A stretch of 53,285 bases of DNA from JBJFCE01 sp051888775 (GTDB lineage Bacteria; Bacillota; Clostridia; Lachnospirales; Lachnospiraceae): assembly GCA_051888775.1 (NCBI GenBank), contig JBJFCE010000041.1, forward strand, positions 1-53,285. The letters run 5' to 3'. The position numbers and the translations under genes are program-made. Shown in pieces: positions 16,120-24,155 of this stretch (position 1 is its first letter; every line of letters begins with the position of its first letter). The notes beneath the pieces are model-generated. The model was not told the origin of the DNA and made no database searches. It was given only the letters and a program-made list of their open reading frames with translations.

Positions 16120-16515
16120 TCATTTTATGGTAACCGTTTCAGTTGTTTTTATCGTCTTTACTCCACATATAAAGTAGATGATATGAAACAGCCAGATGCA
16201 CACCAGAACAATTCTGCCGACGGGAACTCTGCCCATCATCAGAAAACCGATGGTCATCAGGGCAGTCACCGTGATCATGATGCGTATTTTTGTTCTCCAC
16301 GTCATGCCTCTGCCCTGCACATAGCTTTCCAGATTATTTTTGTACAGTTTGGTATTCACAAACCAATGATTCAGTCTTTCGGAGCTTTTGCCGAAACAGA
16401 TTGCCGCCAACAACAGGAACGGAAATGCCGGAAGCAGCGGAACAACGGCCCCGATTGCACCTAATCCCATACCCATACAGCCAATCACAATATATATTAC
16501 CTTTTTAATACTCAT
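16120..16515 (-). CDS. DUF454 (YbaN-type) membrane protein
   Basis: 131 residues. Two hydrophobic segments at the N-terminus (IVIGCMGMGLGAIGAVVPLLP) and a pair near the C-terminus. The DUF454 block follows the first: LPAFPFLLLAAICFGKSSERLNHWF. Function unknown; E. coli YbaN is the best known member. It lies 40 bases after the CydC-like gene and is probably its operon partner. Confidence 0.9.
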   Translation of the reverse strand: MSIKKVIYIVIGCMGMGLGAIGAVVPLLPAFPFLLLAAICFGKSSERLNHWFVNTKLYKNNLESYVQGRGMTWRTKIRIMITVTALMTIGFLMMGRVPVGRIVLVCIWLFHIIYFICGVKTIKTTETVTIK

Positions 16516-16555
16516 CTACTCTCAGTCTCCTTTGTTCTTTTCCCCTCTCCGACCA

Positions 16556-18226
16556 TCAACTCATCCTCCCCGTTTTGGACAGACTCTCTACGGAATAGAC
16601 CGCATCCGCAATACGCATGGTAGACTGCCTGTGCGATACCAGCAAAACGGTTCTGTCCCTTCCTTCCTCTTTTAAGGATTTCAGGATCACGGCTTCATTC
16701 AGACTGTCAAGGTTACTCGTCGGTTCATCCAGCAGCAGAAAAGGTGCATCATGCAAAAAAGTACGTGCAAGTCCGATACGCTGCCTCTCACCTCCGGAAA
16801 GCGTATCTCCAAGCTCTCCGACAGGCGTATCATATCCCTGCGGCAGACTCATAATAAACTCATGTACCGATGCTTTTTTGCAGGCCTCTATCAATTCTTC
16901 ATCCGTCGCATCTGATTTTGCGATCCGCAGATTCTGCCGGATGCTGTCATGGAATAAATGGGTCTCCTGTGTCATAAAGCTTTCCATTTCACGAAGATTT
17001 TCGGTATTGACAGATTCAACATCCTGCTCCGAGATTTGAATGCTTCCGCTTTGTACCTTCCAAAAACGCATCATCAGCTTTAACAGTGTGGATTTTCCGC
17101 TGCCGCTTTTTCCGACGATACCGACTATGGTTCCTTCCGGGATTGCAACACTTACCTCCTCCAATATCGGCTCTGATCCATAGGAAAAGGTTACCTTCTG
17201 CGCCTTTGCTCCCATGAAATCAATCTTCTGCTGCCCCTCTATCTCTTCCACTGCCGGCATTTCCTCCAAAATATCAAGCACTCTGTTTCCTGCCGCAAAG
17301 GTGTTCTGAAGCGTACTTCCGAGATTTGCCAGTGCGACCGCCGGGCCGAAAGAACTCATAAGAGCAATGGTCGGCAGCAATACGCCCGCAAATCCAACCT
17401 GTCCTTTCTGAAAAAGTACCGCTGATGTAAATAGCATCATCAGATCAAATACAAGAATCACCGCATTGGTCACAGCCACATTGCGACCTGCGATACGCTT
17501 CATGTGCGCCTCCTGTATTGACAGCTCATCCGTCATCCGGTTCATGGTATACAAACGTTTTTCTCCCTGTCCGTATTGAAGGATTTCCGAAAGTCCGCGG
17601 AGGCTGTCCAATACAAAGCTGCTCAGTTCTCCCGCTCCTGTACGGTATCTGATTCCCATATCTCCGCTGAGCTTAGAGGTCAGAATCGGGATTACAATTC
17701 CTACCGTGACATAACCGACCAGTGCCAAAAAGCCTAAAATCAAATGAAAGCTTCCAAGATAAATACACATCAGGATCGTGAATAAAAGTGCAATCAAAGC
17801 CGGTGATATCGTATGCGCATAAAATACTTCCAACAGCTCTATATCCGAGGTAATGACTGAAATCAGGTTCCCCTTATCTTTTCCTTCCAGTTTTGCCGGA
17901 CACAGTTTTCTGAGTGCCCGAAACACCTTGTCCCTGATCAGTGCCAGCAGACGGAATGCAATATCATGATTGCACGCCTGTTCCGCGTAGCGAAGTGCTC
18001 CCCGTAACACGGCAAACACAGCCATACCGGTAAAAATTGCCGTAAGTGTAAACGGTGTATCGGCTCCCAGCAGTTCCAGCACGGCATATCCTCCGAATAT
18101 CGTAATAAAGGCTGCACACAGATGTCCGATCAGTCCCATCAACACCGCCAATACCATGCGTCCGGTCAGCGGCTTTACAAGTCCGATCAATCTTGTCATG
18201 ACTACAAATCCGCTTCTTTTTTTCAT
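16556..18226 (-). CDS. ABC exporter half, CydC-like
   Basis: 556 residues: an N-terminal six-helix exporter domain and a C-terminal ATPase. Walker A is GKSGSGKST, signature LSGGERQR, Walker B FLLLDEPTSNLD, switch SHRQS. Sequence and pairing resemble CydDC heterodimers (cysteine/glutathione exporters in E. coli), but no cytochrome bd genes are nearby and gut Clostridia often carry such pairs without them, so the substrate is open. I use ATG 18226 (MKKRSGF), which overlaps the stop of the partner gene (ATGA) and has AAAGGAG upstream; the longer frame reads into that gene. Confidence 0.88.
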   Translation of the reverse strand: MKKRSGFVVMTRLIGLVKPLTGRMVLAVLMGLIGHLCAAFITIFGGYAVLELLGADTPFTLTAIFTGMAVFAVLRGALRYAEQACNHDIAFRLLALIRDKVFRALRKLCPAKLEGKDKGNLISVITSDIELLEVFYAHTISPALIALLFTILMCIYLGSFHLILGFLALVGYVTVGIVIPILTSKLSGDMGIRYRTGAGELSSFVLDSLRGLSEILQYGQGEKRLYTMNRMTDELSIQEAHMKRIAGRNVAVTNAVILVFDLMMLFTSAVLFQKGQVGFAGVLLPTIALMSSFGPAVALANLGSTLQNTFAAGNRVLDILEEMPAVEEIEGQQKIDFMGAKAQKVTFSYGSEPILEEVSVAIPEGTIVGIVGKSGSGKSTLLKLMMRFWKVQSGSIQISEQDVESVNTENLREMESFMTQETHLFHDSIRQNLRIAKSDATDEELIEACKKASVHEFIMSLPQGYDTPVGELGDTLSGGERQRIGLARTFLHDAPFLLLDEPTSNLDSLNEAVILKSLKEEGRDRTVLLVSHRQSTMRIADAVYSVESLSKTGRMS

Positions 18227-19962
18227 CGGTATGCTCCTTTCTTTCCGTAAAGTTCCAATTGCTGCTGCGCTTCCCACAGGCGTGCATATACGTCTCCCGA
18301 TGCTAACAGTGCCTCATGGGTGCCGCTTTCGGCTATCCTGCCTTTTTCCATGACATAGATATGATCCGCCCCTGCCACATTCGCAAGACGGTGCGATATG
18401 AGAATCACCGTTTTTGCCTTGGCAAGACGGTAAATCTGTTCCATAATATCGTTTTCGCTTTCCACGTCAATGTTGGAAGTCGCTTCATCAAAGATATAGA
18501 CCTCACTGTCATGAAGCAGCGCTCTTGCAAGTGCCAGACGCTGGCACTGCCCGCCGGAAAGGTTAGAAGCCTTTTCCGCAAGTAAAGTATCCAGTCCTTT
18601 TTCCTCCCGCAGGAAGTCTGCAAGCCTGACACGCCTCAACACCTCCCACATTTCCTCATCGGTTGCATCACCTTTTCCCATCCGCAAATTGTCACGTATC
18701 GTTCCTTTAAAAAGATAACTCTGATGACTGATATACGTAAGTTTTCGCATCAGACTATCCTCCGAGATACCGGAAAGTTCCTTTTCTCCTATCTGTACCG
18801 AACCCTCATATCCCCGGTTTCTTCCCATCAGAACCGCTGCAACAGTAGTTTTACCGCAACCGCTTTCTCCTACGATGGCAGTAAAGCTGCCTCTCGGAAA
18901 GCACATATCGATTCCGCATAAAATCTCTCGTTCCTTTTCATACGAAAAGTGCAGTTTTGAACAGATAATGGAAATGTCGTCGGAAACCTGCTCTGTCTTT
19001 TCGCCCTTTTCCGGCAAATCCAACAGCCTGAATATTTTATCGCTTGCTGCCATGCCGTTCATCGCAATGTGAAAGAAAGATCCGAGCTGTCTCATGGGAA
19101 TAAAGAAATCCGCAGACAGCAGGATAATGAGCAGACAGCCTTCCAGAGAAACATTTCCAAGACGATACTGCGTTGCTGCCATGATGATACCCAATGCCGC
19201 TCCGCCGTAAGCGATCACATCCATGATCGTGATGGAATTTAACTGCATGGTCAGAACCTTCATCGTGATCTTTCTGAATTTCTCCGATTCCCGGTTCATT
19301 TCCTCATTTTTTGAATGATCTGCCTGATATATTTTTAAGGTCGTAAGCCCCTGCAGATTTTCCAGAAAAGTATCACCCAGCGCAGTATACTGATCCCAGT
19401 ATTTGGAGAGCAGCTTCTTTGCCCATGTCTGTACTGCCGCAATCGCTATCGGAATCATCGGAACACAGACCAAAAGTACAACCGCGGAAGGAAGATTCAC
19501 AAAGCTTAACACAATAAACAATGTCAACGGAGCCAGCATGGCATAAAAAAACTGCGGAAGATATGCACCAAAGTAGGTCTCCAACTGATCCACACCTTCC
19601 ACAGCCACCTGAACGATTTCCGAAGTCTGAACCTGTTCCTGATACGCATTTCCAAGCCTCAATAATTTCCTGTATATTTTTTCTCTCAAAGTTCTTTTTA
19701 CAGCCTTGGAAGACAAATATCCCATACGACTCGCCATTGTGGTACACACGAACCTCATAACCACTGCTGCCGCCGAAAGCACGATTGTGGCAATCATTTC
19801 CTTCGTTCCTGCCGTTCCGGTATAAAGCCCCCCAAGCAGATGTGTAATACCTGCCATCATCGTAATATTTGCTGCCAAAGAGCACCATTGTAAGACAACG
19901 TTTCCGGCAATATATTTTTTACTCTCCCTGACTGTGCCGATCAGCCTTTGATTGATCATCAT
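18223..19962 (-). CDS. ABC exporter half, CydD-like
   Basis: 579 residues from ATG 19962 (MMINQRL). Transmembrane domain followed by ATPase with Walker A GESGCGKTT, signature LSGGQCQR (Gln-Cys replaces the usual Gln-Arg/Glu-Arg), Walker B VYIFDEATSNID and switch SHRLA. Forms a heterodimer with the overlapping downstream gene. AAAGG lies about ten bases upstream of the ATG. A consensus promoter with an inverted repeat over its start site precedes it, so induction by a repressor (MarR or TetR type) is plausible; no regulator gene is adjacent on the same strand. Confidence 0.88.
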   Translation of the reverse strand: MMINQRLIGTVRESKKYIAGNVVLQWCSLAANITMMAGITHLLGGLYTGTAGTKEMIATIVLSAAAVVMRFVCTTMASRMGYLSSKAVKRTLREKIYRKLLRLGNAYQEQVQTSEIVQVAVEGVDQLETYFGAYLPQFFYAMLAPLTLFIVLSFVNLPSAVVLLVCVPMIPIAIAAVQTWAKKLLSKYWDQYTALGDTFLENLQGLTTLKIYQADHSKNEEMNRESEKFRKITMKVLTMQLNSITIMDVIAYGGAALGIIMAATQYRLGNVSLEGCLLIILLSADFFIPMRQLGSFFHIAMNGMAASDKIFRLLDLPEKGEKTEQVSDDISIICSKLHFSYEKEREILCGIDMCFPRGSFTAIVGESGCGKTTVAAVLMGRNRGYEGSVQIGEKELSGISEDSLMRKLTYISHQSYLFKGTIRDNLRMGKGDATDEEMWEVLRRVRLADFLREEKGLDTLLAEKASNLSGGQCQRLALARALLHDSEVYIFDEATSNIDVESENDIMEQIYRLAKAKTVILISHRLANVAGADHIYVMEKGRIAESGTHEALLASGDVYARLWEAQQQLELYGKKGAYR

Positions 19963-20044
19963 ATTTGTCGTACCTTTCCATGCTTCATATACACTCCTCA
20001 CACATCGGATCGTAATTCTTGAACACACTATTTTTACGCATTTA

Positions 20045-20060
20045 GTTAGCAATATCTAAC
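20045..20060. promoter_or_regulatory. Inverted repeat at CydDC-like transcript start
   Basis: GTTAGCAATATCTAAC: arms GTTAG / CTAAC with a 6-base centre, covering the expected transcription start. A further CTAAC half-site lies exactly 20 bases upstream at 20076-20080, in the promoter spacer. Likely repressor operator; the regulator is unknown. Confidence 0.55.
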
Positions 20061-20064
20061 CGCT

Positions 20065-20093
20065 ATTATACTTTTCTAACCTTCGTGAGTCAA
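20065..20093 (-). promoter_or_regulatory. Promoter of the CydDC-like operon
   Basis: TTGACT (20088-20093), 17-base spacer, TATAAT (20065-20070) on the minus strand. Leader of about 95 bases to ATG 19962. Confidence 0.75.
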
Positions 20094-20153
20094 GCATAGA
20101 TACAGAAAAGGCTAATATTTCCAAAGATATGAAAAATCAGCACCCATAAAAAA

Positions 20154-20189
20154 AGTGCCCGAAAAGCCGCTATGGACCCTTCTGACACT
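20154..20189 (-). terminator. Terminator of the histidine kinase operon
   Basis: Stem of 12 pairs with one mismatch (AGTGTCAGAAGGG against CTTTTCGGGCACT) and a run of seven Ts on the minus strand. It ends the response regulator-ABC-kinase operon. Confidence 0.8.
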
Positions 20190-20252
20190 TGCTATAGTGC
20201 AAGATTATATACTTTTTCTCATTGATAGGCTCCCTTTTGTGTAATAGCATCC

Positions 20253-21155
20253 TTATCCCTTATGTTCTGGCAGCCTAATCCGCACACAGAATTCATTTTC
20301 TTCCAGTACCGCTTCAATTGTTCCGTTCATCCGCAGCACAAATTCTCTTGCTATGGACAATCCCAGTCCGGTCGAGTTTCTGCTGCGTACTTCGTCCGCC
20401 TTATAAAAGCGCTCAAATACCTGTGTCACATCCATCTTCCCAGGATCTTTCACATGGTTTCGGACTTCCAGACAGACCTTGTCCTCCTGCCGTTTCAGAC
20501 AGATATGGATTGTCTTTTCTCCGTGTTCAAGACCATTTTTGAGCAGATTTTGCAGCACTCGGCGAAGCGCCGTTTCATTTCCCATGACACAGAGCGGTTC
20601 CTCCGCCAGTTCGAATTCGGGGGTAATCTGTCTTGCCGTCCACTCCTCGTAATAAGAAAACAAAGTTTCCTTCACAATACGGTTTACCATGCACGGACTA
20701 AGCTCCAACTCATATGCCTCATTTTTGAGCTTGGTAAAGGTAAATAACTCCTCTAACATTTCCTTTAGGCTGCTGATACGTTCCTGAATAATCTCCAGAT
20801 AACGCTTCTGCTCCTCAGGATCCTCCGACTGCTCCAACAGTTGGAAATATCCGTCCAGCGATGTCAATGGGGTCCGGATGTCATGGGACAGACTCGTATA
20901 AGTCTCCGAGATGATCCGCTCCTTCGCAAGATATTCCTTATACAATCTGCGCTGTTTTACTAAAAGCTCATTCAATTCTTCCACCAGCTCTCCGATTCCG
21001 CCCAAATCGGTATTTCTGGTGATAAGCATATTACTCTCATGATCTTTTAAAAACGCCAACTGGCGGCAGATGTTATGCACCTGCCGCTTTTGATTGATAA
21101 GTATTCCGGTCAATATAAGAACCGCGATAATGACTACAGCTAAAACAAAACCCAT
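20253..21155 (-). CDS. Sensor histidine kinase
   Basis: 300 residues. One N-terminal membrane segment (residues 3-22) and no extracellular sensor domain, so it probably senses through the membrane or the partner ABC permease, as in Bce/intramembrane-sensing systems. DHp box SLSHDIRTPLTSLDG with the phosphorylated His; N box LLKNGLEHGE; G box STGLGLSIAREF. Starts directly after the permease stop (TAAATG). Fourth gene of a response regulator-ATPase-permease-kinase operon. Confidence 0.93.
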   Translation of the reverse strand: MGFVLAVVIIAVLILTGILINQKRQVHNICRQLAFLKDHESNMLITRNTDLGGIGELVEELNELLVKQRRLYKEYLAKERIISETYTSLSHDIRTPLTSLDGYFQLLEQSEDPEEQKRYLEIIQERISSLKEMLEELFTFTKLKNEAYELELSPCMVNRIVKETLFSYYEEWTARQITPEFELAEEPLCVMGNETALRRVLQNLLKNGLEHGEKTIHICLKRQEDKVCLEVRNHVKDPGKMDVTQVFERFYKADEVRSRNSTGLGLSIAREFVLRMNGTIEAVLEENEFCVRIRLPEHKG

Positions 21156-22001
21156 TTACGCAATATCCCTTTTTCTGAAAATAACACACCCTGTTACAGT
21201 CATAATCATGATATATACAAGTGCCAGCATTATAGTCCGCAGCACATCCTCATTTCCGGGATTCATAGAAAGCAGAGATATCTTAGAGCTAATGGTATAG
21301 TCGAGAATCTGTACTTCCTTACCGGAAATTTTTTCTATCAATCTGTTGAGTATTTGATAGATAACTACCATCACATTCATGCACAGGCAAATTGCCAGAA
21401 TCATCGTAATCAAATTGTTCCTGATCAGAATTGCAAGCACCATACAGATAATCGCAAGCGCAACGTGAAGTGCAGTCTCTGCGCAGAGATATCTGACAAA
21501 CAACCCTGTTTCCCCGATTGCAAAACTTCCGAAAAAGATTCGATTGCTGACAGCCTGCACTGCAATATACAGAACAAGCGTCAATATCGTATACAGGCAC
21601 AGTGCTACAATTTTGGCAAGAATCAGATTGTGCCTTTTTGCAATCTGCCCTCCAATATTTTTAATATAACCGCTGTTCATATCCGCCGTTGAAAAAAGAA
21701 CCGCAAAAATTGCGATAAAGAGTGCAATGAATTTCCCCTGAAAATTAGCATACACCATATCATACAGGGTTACCGTCGTCTCTCCTGCCTTGGTCGGCAA
21801 TGTCACGCTCATTCCCAGATTCAGCTGCTCCATTTGCATTTCTTCCAGAACCGGTTCGGTGCTCTCTGCCGTCATACTTTTCTTATCCAGTTCTGCAATA
21901 TAAGTAGTAAATACAATCGCAAACACCAAAATTCCCCAGAGTACCCACATACTGAGTGTCCGAAACATTCGGTATACTTCCATTCTTATCAGGTTAATCA
22001 T
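21156..22001 (-). CDS. ABC-2 type permease of a BcrB-like exporter
   Basis: 281 residues with about six membrane segments and a large loop after the first (residues ~35-75). ABC-2 membrane proteins of this size next to a BcrA-type ATPase and a two-component system usually give immunity or resistance to lantibiotics or bacitracin, inferred here from context. I start at ATG 22001 (MINLIRMEVYRMF), which has AGGAGG eight bases upstream; the GTG three codons earlier sits inside that ribosome site. It overlaps the end of the ATPase gene by eight bases, indicating coupling. Confidence 0.85.
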   Translation of the reverse strand: MINLIRMEVYRMFRTLSMWVLWGILVFAIVFTTYIAELDKKSMTAESTEPVLEEMQMEQLNLGMSVTLPTKAGETTVTLYDMVYANFQGKFIALFIAIFAVLFSTADMNSGYIKNIGGQIAKRHNLILAKIVALCLYTILTLVLYIAVQAVSNRIFFGSFAIGETGLFVRYLCAETALHVALAIICMVLAILIRNNLITMILAICLCMNVMVVIYQILNRLIEKISGKEVQILDYTISSKISLLSMNPGNEDVLRTIMLALVYIMIMTVTGCVIFRKRDIA

Positions 22002-22911
22002 GATCGGCACCTCCTGTCAGATTCAAATAATAGGTCTCCAGTTCCTCATTTGTAATGGAGATACCCTTTAATATAATTCCGTTTCCGACAAGCTCCCGAT
22101 TGACAAGTGCACTATCCTGAAGGCGTTCATAAATATGAATATGCCCTTTATCCACCACTTGATAATTAGTAAATCCCAGCTTATCCAATACTGGGAGCGC
22201 CGACTCCGGATTGTCCAGCGCCAGTTCCATCCGCTCAGTACAACGCTTTAAAAGTTCCTCCCTTGTAAGCTCCTGCAGCAGACTTCCTTTATGAATAATT
22301 CCATAATCAGTTGCAATTTTGGACAGCTCCTCTAAAATGTGGCTGGAAATCAGAATCGTCATATTCTTTTCCCTATTCAGACTTAAAATCGTATCCCGGA
22401 TCTCCACAATTCCCTGCGGATCCAGTCCGTTGATCGGCTCGTCCAACACCAGCAGATCCGGTTCTCCCACCAGTGCCAACGCAATTCCAAGCCGCTGCTT
22501 CATTCCAAGTGAGAAATGTCTGACCTTCTTTTTCCCGGTTTCTGCAAGTCCGACGCTTTCAAGAATCTCCTCAATATATCCTTTCTTCCTAATACCAAAC
22601 AGCTTACATTTGATATTCAGATTATCATAGGCACTCATGTTCCCGTACAGTCCCGGATTTTCAATCAGGCATCCGACTCTGGAACGAACCTTAGAAAGCT
22701 CCTTCCCCGTATAACCAAACAGCTCGATTTCTCCCTCCGTCGGCTCCGCAAGACCGCTGATCATCTTGAGAAATGTTGTTTTACCCGCACCGTTCCTTCC
22801 GATAAATCCATAAATCGCGCCCTTTTTCAGATGCATCTCTACATGATCCACTGCCTTATGACTTCCGTACTGCTTGGTCAGTCCTCTGGTTGTTAATAAC
22901 AGCTCACTCAT
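21994..22911 (-). CDS. ABC exporter ATPase, BcrA-like
   Basis: 305 residues. Walker A GRNGAGKTT, Q-loop IENPGLYGNMSAYDNL (the ENP form typical of BcrA/lantibiotic immunity ATPases), signature FSLGMKQRLGIA, Walker B LLVLDEPINGLDP, switch SSHIL. A C-terminal ~90-residue extension follows. I use ATG 22911 (MSELLLT) with AAAGGAGG upstream. Energises the overlapping permease; likely controlled by the adjacent two-component system. Confidence 0.93.
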   Translation of the reverse strand: MSELLLTTRGLTKQYGSHKAVDHVEMHLKKGAIYGFIGRNGAGKTTFLKMISGLAEPTEGEIELFGYTGKELSKVRSRVGCLIENPGLYGNMSAYDNLNIKCKLFGIRKKGYIEEILESVGLAETGKKKVRHFSLGMKQRLGIALALVGEPDLLVLDEPINGLDPQGIVEIRDTILSLNREKNMTILISSHILEELSKIATDYGIIHKGSLLQELTREELLKRCTERMELALDNPESALPVLDKLGFTNYQVVDKGHIHIYERLQDSALVNRELVGNGIILKGISITNEELETYYLNLTGGADHD

Positions 22912-22992
22912 GCTCTCTCCTCCTTTATCTGCTTTTATTCTAAATGCCGATTCCAAAGAGAAAGCAAATAAATCGTAAAAAAAGAGTAAAGT

Positions 22993-23667
22993 TTAAGGTG
23001 CCAGCCGATAGCCGATTCCCCATATTGTTTCAATATATTCCTCCTGTGTAATCTCTTTAATCTTTTTACGGATATTGCTGATATGCACGTCTAAAGTTTT
23101 GGTTTCCCCCATATAGGCTTCCTCCCATGCATAGGCAAAAATATCCTCTTTACTGAACACCTGTCTTGGGTGCTTTAACAAAAGCTCCAAAATCGCAAAT
23201 TCCTGCTTTGTAATTCTTGGCAGCTTTTTTCCTTCTATCGTAATCAAAAAATGCACCTTGTCCAACATAAGCTGCTTATGAACCAGAACATTGTTCTCCG
23301 GTTCATGCTTTTTATGACGTAGCTGTACCTGAATCCGCGCAAGAATCTCCTGAATTTCAAACGGCTTGGTAATATAATCATCCGCACCGTTGATAAGCAA
23401 GTCAATCTTCTCATTCAGCCCGTCCTTTGCTGTCAGCACAATGACCGGAAGATCACTTTTCTCGCGGATTTTCTTTAGCAGTTCCTCTCCCGTCATTCCA
23501 GGAAGCATCAGATCTAACAGCACCAGCAGATAGCTTCCGCTTTCCAAAAGCCTTGCCGCCTCTGTACCGGAAAACGCCTGCTCACATGTATAACCCTCCT
23601 TCGTCAACGCCTCCTTCAATAAATCATTGATATAATTGTCATCCTCTACGATTAAAATGGATTCCAT
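22993..23667 (-). CDS. OmpR-family response regulator
   Basis: 224 residues: receiver domain with acidic pair EDD at 8-10, phosphorylated Asp in LLDLMLPGM, Thr in VLTAKD and Lys in YITKPF; then a winged-helix DNA-binding domain ending KTLDVHISNIRKKI and TIWGIGYRL. I start at ATG 23667 (MESILIVEDD) with GGAGGG upstream. First gene of the four-gene operon; probably binds the repeat in its own promoter (23720-23740) to control the exporter. Confidence 0.95.
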   Translation of the reverse strand: MESILIVEDDNYINDLLKEALTKEGYTCEQAFSGTEAARLLESGSYLLVLLDLMLPGMTGEELLKKIREKSDLPVIVLTAKDGLNEKIDLLINGADDYITKPFEIQEILARIQVQLRHKKHEPENNVLVHKQLMLDKVHFLITIEGKKLPRITKQEFAILELLLKHPRQVFSKEDIFAYAWEEAYMGETKTLDVHISNIRKKIKEITQEEYIETIWGIGYRLAP

Positions 23668-23712
23668 CGTATTCCCTCCGCTACAGCTGCATGATTCATT
23701 ATCTACGCGCAC

Positions 23713-23740
23713 ATTATACCATGAATACTACGCATTCATG
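23713..23740 (-). promoter_or_regulatory. Promoter and inverted repeat of the two-component operon
   Basis: Extended -10 TGGTATAAT (hexamer 23713-23718) on the minus strand. Immediately upstream, CATGAAT (23720-23726) and ATTCATG (23734-23740) form an inverted repeat with a 7-base centre, where the -35 should be. Likely autoregulation site. A second extended -10 (TGATATAAT, hexamer 23781-23786) lies further upstream. Confidence 0.55.
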
Positions 23741-23868
23741 ACCGATGTCCATTCGGACGATTCCTGTCCAGAATAAGGTCATTATATCACAACTCTCCCT
23801 TTCCCGCACCTCTGCTCTGCCCCGCCACATCCATATATGAGCATCTGCTCCTTGCAGGAGCCAACTAC

Positions 23869-24099
23869 CTAACAGATATCCACCAGAATAATATCCGGTC
23901 CGATCTGACGGATATCTTTATAACAGATAGAAATATTCCCTTCACAGTTAATAATATTGAGCCATTTATTCTTTCCCGGCACTATGATCTTATGAATCTG
24001 TCCGGTACATTCATCCAGCTCCAGATCACAGATATGTCCGAGTCTTCTACAATCCCGAACATTGATCACTTCTTTTGCCTTTAACTCACTAAACAGCAT
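23869..24099 (-). CDS. YlmC/YmxH family PRC-barrel protein
   Basis: 76 residues, matching the small sporulation-associated YlmC/YmxH family: SELKAKEVINVRDCRRLGHICDLELD, seen here as SELKAKEVINV and CRRLGHICDLELD, then IHKIIVPG and a C-terminal YKDIRQIGPDIILVD. The fold is a PRC-barrel; biochemical function is unknown. Start at ATG 24099 with GGAG seven bases upstream. The ribosome site lies in the 3' arm of the terminator hairpin of the preceding glycosidase gene, so readthrough RNA would hide it. Confidence 0.87.
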   Translation of the reverse strand: MLFSELKAKEVINVRDCRRLGHICDLELDECTGQIHKIIVPGKNKWLNIINCEGNISICYKDIRQIGPDIILVDIC

Positions 24100-24105
24100 A
24101 AAAAG

Positions 24106-24139
24106 ACTCCGCACCCCTTTTTATTAGGGTATGCGGAGT
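24106..24139 (-). terminator. Terminator of the GH3 gene, overlapping the ylmC-type ribosome site
   Basis: Stem ACTCCGCA / TGCGGAGT plus inner CCC / GGG, followed by five Ts on the minus strand. The GGAG of the downstream gene's ribosome site is part of the 3' arm, and the T-run is the spacer before its ATG. Confidence 0.85.
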
Positions 24140-24155
24140 TCTAAAAAACGTACAT

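Noticed and set aside
19373..19888. 171-codon Cys/Gly-rich minus-strand frame
   Set aside because: Alternative frame inside the CydD-like gene, whose own frame has full ABC motifs.
18223..19962. cydD assignment as part of a cytochrome bd system
   Set aside because: No cydAB genes are near and the sequence alone does not separate CydD from other heterodimeric exporters, so no symbol was given.
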